From the NCBI GenBank assembly GCA_001767835.1, contig MEMA01000015.1, positions 1-64,000 of the forward strand: a stretch of 64,000 bases of DNA, read 5' to 3'. The notes beneath the pieces were generated by a model, which did not search any database, had not been told where the DNA came from, and saw only the letters and a program-made list of their open reading frames with translations. The DNA is from Alphaproteobacteria bacterium GWC2_42_16. GTDB lineage: Bacteria > Pseudomonadota > Alphaproteobacteria > UBA9655. Shown here piece by piece: positions 8,941 through 20,521 of this stretch (positions are counted from its first letter, which is position 1; every line of letters starts with the position of its first letter). Made by a program: the position numbers and the translations under genes.

Positions 8941-11148
8941 CTAAGCAGACTTCCTTAAAATTTCTCGTTTTCCCACGTGATTGGGTGAGCTAATAATCCC
9001 TTCCTCTTCCATTTGTTCAATGAGGCAGGCGGCTCGATTATAGCCTATTTTTAAATGGCGTTGTACAAAGCTTGTGGAAGCTTTTCCTTCTCGAAGCACA
9101 AGAGCCAAGGCTTCTTGATAGAGGGTATCATCTCCTCCACTACCATCCTCTCCAAAATTTAATTCAGGAGATGAGGGATCAATAGTAATATCTTCTATAT
9201 AAGAAGGGGTACTTTGAGATTTCAAGAACTGGACAACTTTTTCCACATCTCCATCGCCCACATAGGGACCATGCACACGAATAATTCGACCGCCTGCAGC
9301 CATGTAGAGCATATCTCCTTGTCCGAGAAGTTGTTCGGCGCCCTGTTCATTTAAAATGGTTCGGCTGTCAATTTTTGAGCTGACCTGAAAGCTAATCCGC
9401 GTTGGAAAGTTGGCTTTAATGGTTCCTGTAATAACATCGACAGAAGGTCGTTGCGTTGCCATAATCAGGTGGATTCCGGCAGCGCGTGCCATTTGTGCCA
9501 GGCGTTGGACGGCGGACTCGATTTCTTTGCCAGCAACTAGCATAAGATCAGCCATTTCATCAACCACAACCACAATGAAGGGAAGGGGTTCTGTGGGAAG
9601 AGGTTGGTCTTCATAAATAGGTTTTCCTGTTTCAGGGTCAAAACCTATTTGAACGCGCCGGGATAAAACCTCGCCGCGGGCTTTGGCTTCAAGAATACGT
9701 TGATTATAGCCCTCGATGTTTCGTACCGAAAGCTTTGACATGGCTTGATAACGGCTTTCCATCTCACGAACGACCCACCTTAAGGCCACAACAGCTTTTT
9801 TTGGTTCTGTCACGACGGGAGTGAGAAGGTGAGGAATCCCATCATAAATGGAAAGCTCCAGCATTTTCGGGTCAATCATGATGAATTTACACCGCTCAGG
9901 AGGGAGGCGATAAATGAGTGAAAGAATCATAGCATTGACGGCTACAGACTTTCCTGAACCGGTTGTTCCCGCCACTAGCAAATGAGGCATGCGCGCTAAA
10001 TCCGCAATGATGGGAGCACCACTTATGTCCTTTCCCAGCACAAGAGCCAGATGAGACTTTGATTTCTCGTAGTCGTCATGTGCAAGCAACTCTCTCAAGT
10101 GCACCGTTTCACGGAGTTGGTTAGGGAGTTCAATTCCAATAACGTTTTTCCCTGGAATGAGCGCCACACGTGTTGAAATGGCGCTCATAGAGCGCGCGAT
10201 ATCATCAGCTAAGGCAATCACGCGAGAAGATTTCAACCCAGGCGCGGGCTCCAGCTCATAAAGGGTCACGACAGGTCCAGGTTTGACATTGACGATTTCT
10301 CCTCGAATGCCATAGTCATTGAGGACGGCCTCAAGTCTTTCTGCATTGTCTTGAAGGGATGTCTCATCATAATCAAGCTCTTGCGCAGATGAACTTGGAA
10401 GGTAAAGGAGCTCAAGAGGGGGCAAATGGTATGGATTACCACTAAAATATGCCTTATTTGGTGAGGGACTTTGCGAGGGCTCTTTTTGAAAAGAAGTGTT
10501 CGCGTATCCCATAATTTTTATGGAAGTATCCCTTGGTAATTTTTGTATGAATGGTTCTTCTTTTTCAAAGGGTGAAGGGGGAGCCTTTTTAATGGATTTA
10601 ATGCGAACAGGTCTCAACTTTACAAGTGAGAAAACTTTCTGGAGATGCGTGATTTTAAGGCCGCTGGAAAGACATAACAGGCTAATCCCGAGTACAGAAA
10701 CGACAAGAGAAAACACCATAGGAGAGAGAGGAACTTCTTTGAGATGTTTTAATAAAAGGTCTCCAATGGCTCCGCCATTTCCCCAAGGGGAAATGCTAGC
10801 CAAAAGGCAGGAAAATCCTAATAAAAAGGCGGTGCTTTTGAAAAAAAGCCACCATTTTTTTACGTGAAAGAGCATGCCCATGCCAAGTCCAAGAAAGAAA
10901 AGGAAAAGCAGATAACTTAATGGGCCAAAGAGTTGGAAAAAAAGATCACTTATGTTTGCTCCAAAGGTTCCTAAAAAATTCAAGGTCTCGCTGTTCGCTG
11001 CATGGTTCCAGGAGGGGTCTGTGGGAGAGTGGGTGAGAAGGGCTGTAAACAGAGCAAGAGAAAAAAGAAGAAGGCTTAATCCTAAAAGCTCATAAAGCCG
11101 GATGCGAAGGAAGGAAAAAAATACATTTCGCGAGCCTGAAATTGCCAT
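8941..11148 (-). CDS. ftsK: DNA translocase FtsK
   Basis: N-term TM bundle, '[22 protein letters not shown]', gamma domain; start moved to 11148 because a terminator (11191-11213) lies inside the ORF-track extension. Confidence 0.95.
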   Translation of the reverse strand: MAISGSRNVFFSFLRIRLYELLGLSLLLFSLALFTALLTHSPTDPSWNHAANSETLNFLGTFGANISDLFFQLFGPLSYLLFLFFLGLGMGMLFHVKKWWLFFKSTAFLLGFSCLLASISPWGNGGAIGDLLLKHLKEVPLSPMVFSLVVSVLGISLLCLSSGLKITHLQKVFSLVKLRPVRIKSIKKAPPSPFEKEEPFIQKLPRDTSIKIMGYANTSFQKEPSQSPSPNKAYFSGNPYHLPPLELLYLPSSSAQELDYDETSLQDNAERLEAVLNDYGIRGEIVNVKPGPVVTLYELEPAPGLKSSRVIALADDIARSMSAISTRVALIPGKNVIGIELPNQLRETVHLRELLAHDDYEKSKSHLALVLGKDISGAPIIADLARMPHLLVAGTTGSGKSVAVNAMILSLIYRLPPERCKFIMIDPKMLELSIYDGIPHLLTPVVTEPKKAVVALRWVVREMESRYQAMSKLSVRNIEGYNQRILEAKARGEVLSRRVQIGFDPETGKPIYEDQPLPTEPLPFIVVVVDEMADLMLVAGKEIESAVQRLAQMARAAGIHLIMATQRPSVDVITGTIKANFPTRISFQVSSKIDSRTILNEQGAEQLLGQGDMLYMAAGGRIIRVHGPYVGDGDVEKVVQFLKSQSTPSYIEDITIDPSSPELNFGEDGSGGDDTLYQEALALVLREGKASTSFVQRHLKIGYNRAACLIEQMEEEGIISSPNHVGKREILRKSA

Positions 11149-11190
11149 ACATGAGGAAGTACACGAGTTCTTGAAAAGGGTCAAGAAAAA

Positions 11191-11213
11191 GGGGAAATGC
11201 ACGGCATTTCCCC
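11191..11213 (-). terminator. Rho-independent terminator
   Basis: GGGGAAATGC-CGT-GCATTTCCCC hairpin followed by T-rich tract on minus strand; downstream of the 11242-11412 gene. Confidence 0.75.
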
Positions 11214-11241
11214 TCTTTAACAATTTAAGTTATTATTTAAC

Positions 11242-11412
11242 TTACTTTGTTTCGCCAGCTGGTTTAGCTGGAGCTTCAGAATTCTCGTCAGCTGGTTGTT
11301 GTTCTTCAGCAACAACTGGCTTAATGTCTGACTCATTTGCTTTGTTTGCTGCTTGAGCAACTGTCAAGACACCAAAAAGAACAACGAGTGTGTACAATAC
11401 TGATTTCATCAT
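11242..11412 (-). CDS. Small secreted Glu/Pro/Ala-rich peptide (56 aa), absent from ORF track
   Basis: MMKSVLYTLVVLFGVLTVAQAANKANESDIKPVVAEEQQPADENSEAPAKPAGETK*; signal peptide, SD-like GGAGAA upstream, own terminator. Confidence 0.7.
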   Translation of the reverse strand: MMKSVLYTLVVLFGVLTVAQAANKANESDIKPVVAEEQQPADENSEAPAKPAGETK

Positions 11413-11542
11413 ATTTTCTCCATAATTAGAAATCCCTCAGGATGAGGTGGCGCCACTATGTAAGGAAAAAAATATTTTGGCAAGTGAAAATTATTGCTTG
11501 TAGGATTAATTTTGTTTTTCATCAAGGAAGTCTTCAAGTTAC

Positions 11543-11860
11543 TCAGACGGATTTTATCCATTCAATAAGTTGGGATCTTGCTTGGATGCCAATTTTTGTG
11601 CCCGCCACTTTTCCATCCTTAAATAACATCAACGTTGGGATAGAACGAACACCAAAAAGAGCTGGTGTTTCTGGGTTTTCATCAATGTTTAATTTCGCAA
11701 TTACAGCCTTATCACCGAGTTCCTTTGCGACCTCTTCTAAAACAGGACCAATCACGCGACAAGGACCACACCATTCCGCCCAAAAGTCAACGACGACAGT
11801 CTTATCAGACTTCATGACCTCGGTATTAAATGTTTGGTCGGTGACTTTTACAACTTCCAT
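11543..11860 (-). CDS. trxA: Thioredoxin
   Basis: '[21 protein letters not shown]', '[13 protein letters not shown]'. Confidence 0.96.
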   Translation of the reverse strand: MEVVKVTDQTFNTEVMKSDKTVVVDFWAEWCGPCRVIGPVLEEVAKELGDKAVIAKLNIDENPETPALFGVRSIPTLMLFKDGKVAGTKIGIQARSQLIEWIKSV

Positions 11861-11871
11861 TGTTTTGATCC

Positions 11872-14800
11872 TTACTTTTGAAACTCGATTCTTTCAGTGT
11901 AAGCTTTTGCCAGATGGCCGTCAATTCTAGCTGCAAACTTTTTCAAAAGGCTTTCCGGCAAAATATCGAAGCGGGGAAGGGTAGTCCATAAAATCCCACA
12001 GGAAAGGATGTGTTGCGGAAAGATTTGGGTGAGAATGTCCTTGTAGAGAGCCATTTGTTTTAAAATTGAGGAGGGGATATCTTCAAGCTTTGAAGGAACG
12101 TCGGTATGGGTTTTGTAATCAATCACAAGGACTTGATCTTCCATGATAACTAATCGATCGATCTGCCCTGAAACATCATAGCCTTCTATGTGTCCTTGAA
12201 AAGGAACTTCACTTATGGATGAGGGGCCAAAAAAGTCAGGATATGCTTTTAAAACAATGAGGACAGTCTTTATTATCTCTTGAGACTGCTCTTCAGGGAG
12301 GAACATCTTTTCTAAAAATCGCCTTGCAGCTTTTTCTCTGACGGAAAGTTCAAGGGTTGGAAGCAATTCGAGAAGTTTGTGGATGAGTGTACCTCTTTGT
12401 GTTCCAAACTCTCCAAGCTCGGCGCGATGGAAAGACTTCTCTTCTTCTAGTTTCGAGGGAGTGAGAAGCTTTGGACTCATTTCAGAAGAGGGGGGCGTTT
12501 TAAGCCACTGAGGCAATGGAAAGGAGAGAAGAGATGAGGGGTCGCAAGAAGTTCCTTTTTTTTGTTGAATTGAAGAAAGACGCCATCCTTTTTCATCACC
12601 AAAATCAAATTCCGTGCCCACTTTCTGAAGTCCTGTTTTGACAAAATCATACCAAGAATTTTGATGGGAGGACTCCCAGCCGCATATGTAAAGAGCATCT
12701 TCCGCGCGCGTTAGAGCGACATATAAAAGACGATGATATTCCTCTTGTTGTTTAAGCTTTAAGTGTTGCTTTAAGGTTTTTGTAAGGGAGGCCTCGGAGG
12801 CTTGAGGGGGAACCCATAAAAGAGTCTGATCAAAAAAAGCAAAAGGAGGAAGGTCAAGGGGAGGCTGAGTTGTATCTGGGAGGAGTACAATAGGGGCTTG
12901 GAGGCCTTTTGATCCGTGAACCGTCATGATGCGCACTTGATTGCTTTGATCAAGGTCTCGCTTAAGTTCAATTGTTTCTTGAGAAATCCAGTCTATGAAG
13001 TTTTGGAGAGATGGTGTTTCATTTTCCTGAAAGAGGAGGCAAAGGTTTAAAAATTCATCTAAGGAATCAAGGACTTCAGGGCCGAGTTGGGCCTGCCATT
13101 TTTTTCTTCCCCCTAAAGGGCCTAGGATAAGACTAAAAAAGGCATAGGGAGTTAGAAAATCGACTTGAGAAAAAAGATCGTTTAAGAGAGTAACGGTTCC
13201 CTTAAATTCCTCACAGATTTGAAGACGTTGCCACAAGGATTTCTTTTCTCGCCCATAAGCAAGGGTAAAAATATCCTCTTCGGAGAAATTAAAAAGTGGT
13301 CCCTTGAGAACGGTTGCAAGTGTAAGATCATCATCTGGAAGTAATAAGAATTCGGCAATTTTTAAAAGATCCTGAATGCCAATTCCGTCGAGAAGCCGCA
13401 AGCGATCAATTCCTGCAACAGGAATATTGCATTCCTTAAGAGCTTTGATAAGTGTGTCAACAAAAGAAGTGCGTCGACGCACCAGAATAAGAATGTCCCC
13501 AGGAAGAACAGGTCTCGAGAGCGGGCCAGATTCGGAAAGCCACCCATGAATGGTTTTGGCAATAAGGGTTGCTAAATTTTTTTGTGGGGATGAAACTTTG
13601 TGACTTTGAAGGGAAGGTTGCCATGGGGCTAAGACATGACCATCTTCCTTTTTTACAAGCGGCCAAAGCTCTACAAGCCCAGCGGATTCCTTTCGAAAAG
13701 CATGGTGTTTAAGGGAAAGGGAGGCAGGGGACGCGTTTGAAAAGACGGCATCTACGACTGAAAGGATTTCTGGGGAGGAACGAAAGGAAACGTTTAAATC
13801 GACATCTTCCCATTGCTTTCCAGATGTATTCGCAAAATGACGTAAGTCCTTCTGCATTTGAGAAAAAACCGTAGGGTCTGCTCCTTGGAAGCTATATATA
13901 GATTGCTTTCCATCCCCGACCACGAACAAGGTGCGGTTACTGTTTTCTGTCGCGGCATTGGCATAAAATTCCTCTGCGAGAGCCCTTATAACTTGCCACT
14001 GGGCTGGGTTGGTGTCTTGAGCTTCATCCACGAGAATATGATCAAGACCTCCATCAAGCTTATAGAGAACCCAGTGACAACCTGGGTTTTTAAGAAGGGC
14101 TGCTGTTTTTAAAATAAGGTCATCATAATCCAGAAGAGAGCACCCCTTTTTTAGTCTCTCATAAACCTCGAGGAAGGCCAGGCTGTATTTCAAAAAGGAT
14201 TTTGTTACACGTGAAACAATGATGGCATTTTCCTTTTCTTTCAAACGCTTAACACGCAGCGCTTCTTTTTCAAGCCCCTCTTTTAGAAAAGGAGAAATGT
14301 TCGCGAGTTTTTGAGTGATAAGGCGACTGCGTATATCCCCTTGTTGGGTTAGAAAGAGAGAGAGATAAGTCTCATAGTTCTGGATTTTTTCTATGTGGGT
14401 ATAAGATAGAAATCGAGAAAAGGAGGTTCCTTTTTCTTGATCAGATGGGCTTCCTTTTGAAAAGTTTGGAAGCTCTGCTTTAAGCGCTTCCTCAGGAATC
14501 TCCTTGATGAGGGTAGCTAAGAGTTTTTCATGGGTGAGGTTAAAAACATCAAGGGTTTCGTCAATTTTTTCTTCTGAAACGCCTCTAAAGGAGCAGCGAT
14601 TTTCTAAAATAAATGTATTTAAGTCCTCTATGGTGTTTTCACTAAACCTTAGAATAAGCTCGTGGAGTTCTTCTTGAAGTAAAGGATTTTCCCTAACCCG
14701 ATGAGAGGTTTCTTTGATGAGTTTTTTTTGTTCAGAACTATCCGCAATATCAAAGAAGGGAGAAAGACCCGCTTCTAAAGGAAAGCGTTTCAAAAGAGTT

Positions 14801-15195
14801 TGGCAAAAACTATGTATCGTTTTGATTTTAAGGCCACCAGGCGTGTCTAAAATAAGGTTAAATAAAGCCTTAGCCCGCTCAATTTTATTGGGCTTAGGGG
14901 CATGTCCTTGTAAGGTCTGAAGAGATCGAATGAGTTTTTCTTCACTTAAAATGGCCCATTCTCCCAAGCGTGTACGGACGCGATTAGCCATTTCAGCAGC
15001 TGCGGCCTTTGTAAAGGTGAGGCATAGGATGCGCTCAGGCTCACAGCCTTCGAGTAAGAGATTCAAAACACGATCGGTGAGGACCTTTGTTTTCCCAGAG
15101 CCAGCGGATGCTGCCACCCAAGCGCTGTGGGCGGGGGATGCTGCTAAACGTTGAGATGTGGTTGCTAGCTCGTGGGGCATTAGATTTTCCCCCAT
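11872..15195 (-). CDS. addA: Double-strand break repair helicase AddA
   Basis: UvrD/RecB helicase motifs '[17 protein letters not shown]', '[11 protein letters not shown]', C-terminal nuclease 'VLVIDYKTH'. Confidence 0.93.
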   Translation of the reverse strand: MGENLMPHELATTSQRLAASPAHSAWVAASAGSGKTKVLTDRVLNLLLEGCEPERILCLTFTKAAAAEMANRVRTRLGEWAILSEEKLIRSLQTLQGHAPKPNKIERAKALFNLILDTPGGLKIKTIHSFCQTLLKRFPLEAGLSPFFDIADSSEQKKLIKETSHRVRENPLLQEELHELILRFSENTIEDLNTFILENRCSFRGVSEEKIDETLDVFNLTHEKLLATLIKEIPEEALKAELPNFSKGSPSDQEKGTSFSRFLSYTHIEKIQNYETYLSLFLTQQGDIRSRLITQKLANISPFLKEGLEKEALRVKRLKEKENAIIVSRVTKSFLKYSLAFLEVYERLKKGCSLLDYDDLILKTAALLKNPGCHWVLYKLDGGLDHILVDEAQDTNPAQWQVIRALAEEFYANAATENSNRTLFVVGDGKQSIYSFQGADPTVFSQMQKDLRHFANTSGKQWEDVDLNVSFRSSPEILSVVDAVFSNASPASLSLKHHAFRKESAGLVELWPLVKKEDGHVLAPWQPSLQSHKVSSPQKNLATLIAKTIHGWLSESGPLSRPVLPGDILILVRRRTSFVDTLIKALKECNIPVAGIDRLRLLDGIGIQDLLKIAEFLLLPDDDLTLATVLKGPLFNFSEEDIFTLAYGREKKSLWQRLQICEEFKGTVTLLNDLFSQVDFLTPYAFFSLILGPLGGRKKWQAQLGPEVLDSLDEFLNLCLLFQENETPSLQNFIDWISQETIELKRDLDQSNQVRIMTVHGSKGLQAPIVLLPDTTQPPLDLPPFAFFDQTLLWVPPQASEASLTKTLKQHLKLKQQEEYHRLLYVALTRAEDALYICGWESSHQNSWYDFVKTGLQKVGTEFDFGDEKGWRLSSIQQKKGTSCDPSSLLSFPLPQWLKTPPSSEMSPKLLTPSKLEEEKSFHRAELGEFGTQRGTLIHKLLELLPTLELSVREKAARRFLEKMFLPEEQSQEIIKTVLIVLKAYPDFFGPSSISEVPFQGHIEGYDVSGQIDRLVIMEDQVLVIDYKTHTDVPSKLEDIPSSILKQMALYKDILTQIFPQHILSCGILWTTLPRFDILPESLLKKFAARIDGHLAKAYTERIEFQK

Positions 15196-18005
15196 TCTTC
15201 GAGGCGTGCTAAATGAGCATAATCATTATACCTCAAGGCCTTTTCAGGAAGGGGACGTGCGGGATAAGGCGTGGTCTCACTTTCAAAAAGGCGAACCAAT
15301 CGCTCAAGCCCAAGAAGAGCTTTTTGGGAAAGGTCCTCCGCGTTTCCTGAAAGAGTTTTAATCAACCCCCCCTTTGCATCTCCCTTCAAGACCCAAAACT
15401 GGAGGCTCTCCAATTGAGTTGCTGAAATTCCGTCAAAGCCTTGGTGAAGGGCAATTGCGCCTTCAAGGGGCAATTGAGGTGAAAAGCCAAGCTCTATATC
15501 TTGATCGAGGGGATGTACCCCAGTTTTATAATCCAAGATCCGTAGTCGTCCATCTGGGAGAACATCAATTCGGTCGGCCTTTGCCGTACACGTGAAGAGC
15601 CCTTTTTCTGTCGTGAAGGAGAGCTCTCCTCTGACCTCAGTAAAGCTATGCGTTCCAGGAAGCCGTGTTGCCCTTTCTTGCTGAAGAAACCATTGGGTAA
15701 TATTGACAAAGCGAGGCCACCAAAATAACCTGAGAGAGGGATTACACCCATGCGCTTCGAAAAGAGTTTTACCAATACATAGTAAAATATCCAGAGCATC
15801 CTTTTGGAATGGGTCAGGGCATATCTTAAAAAATTGATCTAGGGCTTGGTGAACAAGGGTTCCTCTATCAGAAGCTTCTGCCTTGGGATCTAAGGGGTCA
15901 AGCGCCGAAAGATCTAAGATATGACGGGCATAAAGAGCATAAGGATCACGCATCCACGTTTCGATTTGGGTAACAGAAAGACGTCGGGGCCGGGCTTCAT
16001 TCGGCGGACGAGGAAGAGGGGGAGAAACAGGCGTTCCTTTTTCTGGAAGATCTAGCTGCCTTGCCCACTCGAGAAGATGAGGGGCAGAGGGAAGGGCGAG
16101 ATTACATCCTTTAAGATACACCTGAAGTCGTTCAAGCCATCGGCACTGAAGTGTTGGGGTTCCATCTACTTTAAGGGCGCGGGTTAAATATACCTTAGGA
16201 CTCGAAAAAGCTTGGCTAAAATCATGAGATGAAAGGCCAATGCGTCTTTCGAGGGGGGGGAATCCTAAATTTTTGCGCATGGGGCGATTAAGCCAAGGAT
16301 CGAGATCTACCTCGGGCGGCCAACTTCCTTCATTAAGACCTCCACAAATCATCACATCCGCGTGAAAAAGACGTGCTTCCATAGGCCCAAGGATAGCAAG
16401 CCGGGGATGCTTTTGAGGACGAAAATGTAAGCTTTGTCCCTTGAATAGTTCCTTTAAAAGGTCTGGGTAGTCTTTAAGGGTCAGAAGAGGGAAGTCATGA
16501 GAATTTTGAATGATATTTTCAAAGAAGGCTTTGACACTTGACCCGGTCTCGCCCTTCCAAAGCTGGCACACACCTTTTTCATCTGTGGCAAGATGTTCTG
16601 CAATTTTCTTGTGCTTATTAAGCAGGGCTGAGAGAGACGTGCCTCTGAGTTCATGAAAGATCTTGTTCAAATTTTGAAGCCACTCTGGGGTCTTGAAGGA
16701 GCCTTTTCTCAGAGATATCTCAAAGTGTCGGATTTGGGATCGCAGCGTTCCAGGAGGTGTTCTCATGCGGAACAAGGGGTGTTTAAGAAGAGATAAAAGA
16801 TAAACGCGATTTTGAGGTGAGGCCGCATAGTCAGCGCAAAGTTTTAAGAAAACACCGGGTGGTGTGAGAGCAAGGGCATCTCCAGAAGAACTATCAATAT
16901 CAAGCCCCCACCGTTTTAGTTCCCAGCGGACGCGTTCTGAGAGCTTGAGGTCAGAGGTAATGAAAGCAATCCTTTGATGAGATGTTTCCAGGTGTTGCCT
17001 TAAGAGAATGGCAATAACAAGGGCTTCCTCTTGTGGTGATGGGCAGGGAATGTAGGTGATGCCTTCAAGGGCCTTTTCCGAAGGTGGTTTTGTGAAAGAA
17101 AAGGACGGCTTAAGGGCTGCTGCAAAAAGACGCGAGCGTTCCTCAAAGACTTCATCTCCTTTTTCAAGATAAGGCCATGATGGGACCTCAGAAGGAATTC
17201 GCCCCAACTTTTTTAAAAGTTGCAGGGGGGCATATTGAGGATGGCATGCTTTCAGCTGCTCCATATCCTCTTTTGTGAGGTTGGTGTCAAGTCCGGGCAG
17301 AATAACAAACCCTTCAGGAAGGGCTGCGATTGCTTGAAGAAGTTTTGATGTCGCTGGCATGGTTCCTGTGGAGCCTGCGGCTAAGACAGGATAGGAGGGC
17401 GGAGTTGCTTCCCATCGCTTTAAAATTGCCTCCACCATGATATGATGGTGAGTATAAGGGTCACTGTACCCAGTATCTGCAATAATTTTTGGCCAGTGAG
17501 CTGTGATGATTTCCAGAAAATCAAGGGTAAGTTGCCAATGATGGGCCAACTCGGAAGGGACCAAATGAGCTAGGTTTTCCCATGAGACATTTTCTATAGT
17601 GGCCTGATCCATAAGTTTAATTAAAGTTTTCGCAAGCTTAAGCGACAAAAGAGGGGAGGAAGAAATGTCGGATTTTTTTGTATATTCATGGATAAGATTT
17701 GCAAAAAGTCCAAGGCGTTTGAAAGGAGGAATTACAGGTTTTAAGTTGAATTCGTCTTGGGGCGAGCTGAGCCATTCTTGATCTTCATCTAAGTCGCCTA
17801 TGGGGGTTAATTGTGGAAGCAAAAAGCTTTTGTGTGGACTTAGGTGCTTAAAAGTACGTTTGATTTCAATACAGGCGCGCCGCGTTGGGAGGTAAAGCTG
17901 CATATGGGCGAGAGATAAGGGGTCTTTCTCAACCATATGCAAAAGACCCGCTGCCAGAGCTTTCAAAAAGGAATGCTCAGAAGGAATGTTATAAATGCCG
18001 CTCAT
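15180..18005 (-). CDS. addB: Double-strand break repair protein AddB
   Basis: 'GGLNEGSWPPEVDLDPWLNRPMR', C-term 'RILDYKTG', overlaps addA. Confidence 0.92.
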   Translation of the reverse strand: MSGIYNIPSEHSFLKALAAGLLHMVEKDPLSLAHMQLYLPTRRACIEIKRTFKHLSPHKSFLLPQLTPIGDLDEDQEWLSSPQDEFNLKPVIPPFKRLGLFANLIHEYTKKSDISSSPLLSLKLAKTLIKLMDQATIENVSWENLAHLVPSELAHHWQLTLDFLEIITAHWPKIIADTGYSDPYTHHHIMVEAILKRWEATPPSYPVLAAGSTGTMPATSKLLQAIAALPEGFVILPGLDTNLTKEDMEQLKACHPQYAPLQLLKKLGRIPSEVPSWPYLEKGDEVFEERSRLFAAALKPSFSFTKPPSEKALEGITYIPCPSPQEEALVIAILLRQHLETSHQRIAFITSDLKLSERVRWELKRWGLDIDSSSGDALALTPPGVFLKLCADYAASPQNRVYLLSLLKHPLFRMRTPPGTLRSQIRHFEISLRKGSFKTPEWLQNLNKIFHELRGTSLSALLNKHKKIAEHLATDEKGVCQLWKGETGSSVKAFFENIIQNSHDFPLLTLKDYPDLLKELFKGQSLHFRPQKHPRLAILGPMEARLFHADVMICGGLNEGSWPPEVDLDPWLNRPMRKNLGFPPLERRIGLSSHDFSQAFSSPKVYLTRALKVDGTPTLQCRWLERLQVYLKGCNLALPSAPHLLEWARQLDLPEKGTPVSPPLPRPPNEARPRRLSVTQIETWMRDPYALYARHILDLSALDPLDPKAEASDRGTLVHQALDQFFKICPDPFQKDALDILLCIGKTLFEAHGCNPSLRLFWWPRFVNITQWFLQQERATRLPGTHSFTEVRGELSFTTEKGLFTCTAKADRIDVLPDGRLRILDYKTGVHPLDQDIELGFSPQLPLEGAIALHQGFDGISATQLESLQFWVLKGDAKGGLIKTLSGNAEDLSQKALLGLERLVRLFESETTPYPARPLPEKALRYNDYAHLARLEEWGKI

Positions 18006-18071
18006 AACTCACTCAACTATCTCATTGAGAGAACTATAATGAAGATTGATCAGTTACACAGTAGGGTTTTT

Positions 18072-18260
18072 TTATTTTTTCTCTTCTAGAGGACGCGCTT
18101 CATCCACAAGCATGATGGGGACCCCGTCCCTTATAGGATAAGCTAGCTTGGCGAGAGGACTAATGAGCTCTTTCTTCTTTGAATCATAGGTTAAAGGCCC
18201 TTTTGTTAAAGGACATACCAACATGTCAAAAAGTTTGGGGGGTAAAGTGGATTTTTTCAT
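18072..18260 (-). CDS. Trm112-family (UPF0434-like) protein
   Basis: '[42 protein letters not shown]'. Confidence 0.85.
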   Translation of the reverse strand: MKKSTLPPKLFDMLVCPLTKGPLTYDSKKKELISPLAKLAYPIRDGVPIMLVDEARPLEEKK

Positions 18261-18273
18261 CGTAATTTTCCTC

Positions 18274-18894
18274 TTAGTGAAGAACGGGCTGTTCTCCCTT
18301 TAAATGGGGAGAAGAAAATTCCATTAAAGCCATCATGATATCACATCTTTCAGAAAGGGAGCTGGATTCAAGAAGGGCTTGCTTTTCAATGGGCTTAAAA
18401 GGACAGGCCATGCTGAGAGAACTTATAATAAGTTCGTTGCTGGCATGGTTAATTTCGTCCCAATTGGCCATAATTTCTTGATCTTCTAGATAGGTTTTCA
18501 AAAGGTTGAGAAGGCGGGATCGATCTACAAAAGGATCTGTTTGGGGATCATCGAGGTCAATTTTATAGCCTTCATAACTGACACTTGCTTTTTTGATAGG
18601 GCTTCCTTCAAGAATTTCTCTAATGTCAAATCGGCAAATTCCCCTAAAGGTGACAAAAATGTAAGGCCCATCTTGGAAATTCATGATTTTACCCACGCAG
18701 CCTGTTTGAAAATGTCCCCCATCAGGGTTTGTTTGAAGAAGGCCTATAAGGCGATGTCCCTTACGGAAGGCATAATCGATCAGCTCTTTGTCTTCTTGTG
18801 CCTTAAAGAGAACAGGAAGTTGAGCTCGCGGAAGTAAAATTGTGCCGTCACCTACGTATAAGGGAAGAGTTGAAGGGAGATCTCGAAATTTCAT
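18274..18894 (-). CDS. LON N-terminal (substrate-binding) domain protein
   Basis: '[34 protein letters not shown]', 'GCVGKI'. Confidence 0.8.
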   Translation of the reverse strand: MKFRDLPSTLPLYVGDGTILLPRAQLPVLFKAQEDKELIDYAFRKGHRLIGLLQTNPDGGHFQTGCVGKIMNFQDGPYIFVTFRGICRFDIREILEGSPIKKASVSYEGYKIDLDDPQTDPFVDRSRLLNLLKTYLEDQEIMANWDEINHASNELIISSLSMACPFKPIEKQALLESSSLSERCDIMMALMEFSSPHLKGEQPVLH

Positions 18895-19050
18895 AAGAAA
18901 AAACATCCTCTCAATTAATTTAAACATAATATAGGATTTTCTGAAGGGTTTTGCAATGTATCCTCAAGGATGTAAATATGCAAAAAAATAATATTTATTA
19001 TATGACATTTTCTTATGTCTGTAATGCAAAAATTATGTTGGAAAAAAAAT

Positions 19051-19200
19051 CAGGAGGTTTTATATCATATGTACAGCGCAGGATTTACCTCCCTGTACCT
19101 GTGCTGGATTTCATCAAGGTGCAACACCTTGATAAGGGGGCCTTTGGGCCCAAAGGGTCGATACTATCGATCCTACGTCTCCCAGACGTGAAGCCTCCCT
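19051..19200 (+). ncRNA. Candidate structured ncRNA, family unknown
   Basis: Closing stem 19053-19061/19190-19198 (with G-U pairs) around hairpins at 19071-19098, 19113-19133, 19141-19156, ~19156-19173 and 19175-19189; terminator follows. Confidence 0.5.
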
Positions 19201-19210
19201 GTTAAACTTG

Positions 19211-19239
19211 GCCGGGTTTTTATAACCCGGCTTTTTTTT
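19211..19239 (+). terminator. Rho-independent terminator
   Basis: GCCGGGTT-TTTAT-AACCCGGC followed by T8 on plus strand. Confidence 0.85.
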
Positions 19240-19290
19240 AATCTTCGGTTGTTTTTTGTATGGCTCAGAACAATAGGAAACCCTTTATTC

Positions 19291-19614
19291 TTAGTCTTCC
19301 TCTTCTGTCGTTTCAATGCCAACGACTTCTTCATCTTCACCAAAGTCAGAAGTGTCTTCAAGAACATCATCAGCCTCAACTAATGGCTCCATCTCTTCTT
19401 CCAGTTCAAGGGTGATCGTATCCTCAGCATCTGGTGGCGTTGGGAGAGGCTTTGTTTCTGTAGCCGGAGGGCGCCCACGACGCTTTTTTACAAAGGCATC
19501 TGGATCAAAAACATTTGAACACTTGGGACATGTAATGGGTTGCTTGTTCATATCATAAAAACGGACATTACAACCTGGACAAGTCCTTTTAACACCCCAC
19601 TCTAATTTAGACAT
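19291..19614 (-). CDS. TIGR02300 (FYDLN acid domain) family protein
   Basis: 'WGVKRTCPGCNVRFYDMNKQPITCPKCSNVFDPDA', acidic C-terminus. Confidence 0.9.
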   Translation of the reverse strand: MSKLEWGVKRTCPGCNVRFYDMNKQPITCPKCSNVFDPDAFVKKRRGRPPATETKPLPTPPDAEDTITLELEEEMEPLVEADDVLEDTSDFGEDEEVVGIETTEEED

Positions 19615-19758
19615 ACGTTGTGGTCTCCTTATTAGAAAATGTTTTTCTTTGAACAACGGCTTTGTCACGACTTAAGCCATCTGTCAATAACTTGAATTGA
19701 ATTTTTGTCGATTTTTTCAGCAAAGTATGTCAAAAAACAGAGAAATTTAGGAGAATTC

Positions 19759-20421
19759 ATGGCGTTTATGGTGATTACAATCGATGGGCCTGCTGGAGCC
19801 GGGAAAGGAACACTTGCTAGTCGCCTGGCTCAAATATATCATTTAAAATATCTCGATACAGGCCTTTTGTACCGTGCAGTGGCCTTTAAGGTCTCTCAAC
19901 TTAGGAAACCTTTTAAAAAGCAAGATGTTGTGAGTGCGGCTTCTTCGTTGACCCTTAAGGATTTAAAGAACCCTTCCTTGAGGGAAGAGCAAATTGGAAA
20001 CCTTGCTTCTGAAGTTTCCATTTATCCTGAGGTGCGTCGCTGCCTTTTGGATTTTCAACGAAACTTTGTTCAAAAAGACTTATCAAAAAGTCAAGGGGCG
20101 GTTTTAGATGGTCGAGATATTGGCCTTATTGTTTTGCCAGAGGCTCCTTGTAAAATCTTTGTTACAGCGTCTCCAGAAGTCAGGGCAGAAAGGCGTTTGA
20201 AACAGTTGCATCAAAAGGGAATCGACTGTATATATGAAGTCATTCTCGAGGATATCAAATTGCGCGACGCACGTGATCGAAACAGAGAAATTTCACCCCT
20301 GCGTCCGGCAGATGATGCTTTCATTCTGGATACCTCAGAGCTTGGAATAGAGGAAGTTATTGAAAAAGCGTGTTTTTTTGTTGACTCAAAATATCCTCAA
20401 GCTAAAAAGAAAGCAGAATAA
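19759..20421 (+). CDS. cmk: Cytidylate kinase
   Basis: 'ITIDGPAGAGKGTLASRLA', 'YLDTGLLYRAVA', 'LDGRDIG'. Confidence 0.94.
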   Translation: MAFMVITIDGPAGAGKGTLASRLAQIYHLKYLDTGLLYRAVAFKVSQLRKPFKKQDVVSAASSLTLKDLKNPSLREEQIGNLASEVSIYPEVRRCLLDFQRNFVQKDLSKSQGAVLDGRDIGLIVLPEAPCKIFVTASPEVRAERRLKQLHQKGIDCIYEVILEDIKLRDARDRNREISPLRPADDAFILDTSELGIEEVIEKACFFVDSKYPQAKKKAE

Positions 20422-20521
20422 TTTAGAATAGAAAATCTCGGCGTTTCTATTCATGGATAATCCTTAACCCATTTTTCTTTATGGGCCGAGCATAGGGAAG
20501 ATATTTTAAGGAACGTGACTT

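Noticed and set aside
11102-11356. Plus-strand ORF of 84 aa
   Set aside because: Antisense to the ftsK start, a terminator and the small secreted peptide gene; low-complexity translation
19051-19239. tRNA, SRP RNA or tmRNA at this locus
   Set aside because: No cloverleaf/T-loop signature, no SRP GGAAG-type core and no tmRNA tag frame that I could recognise; kept as unknown ncRNA
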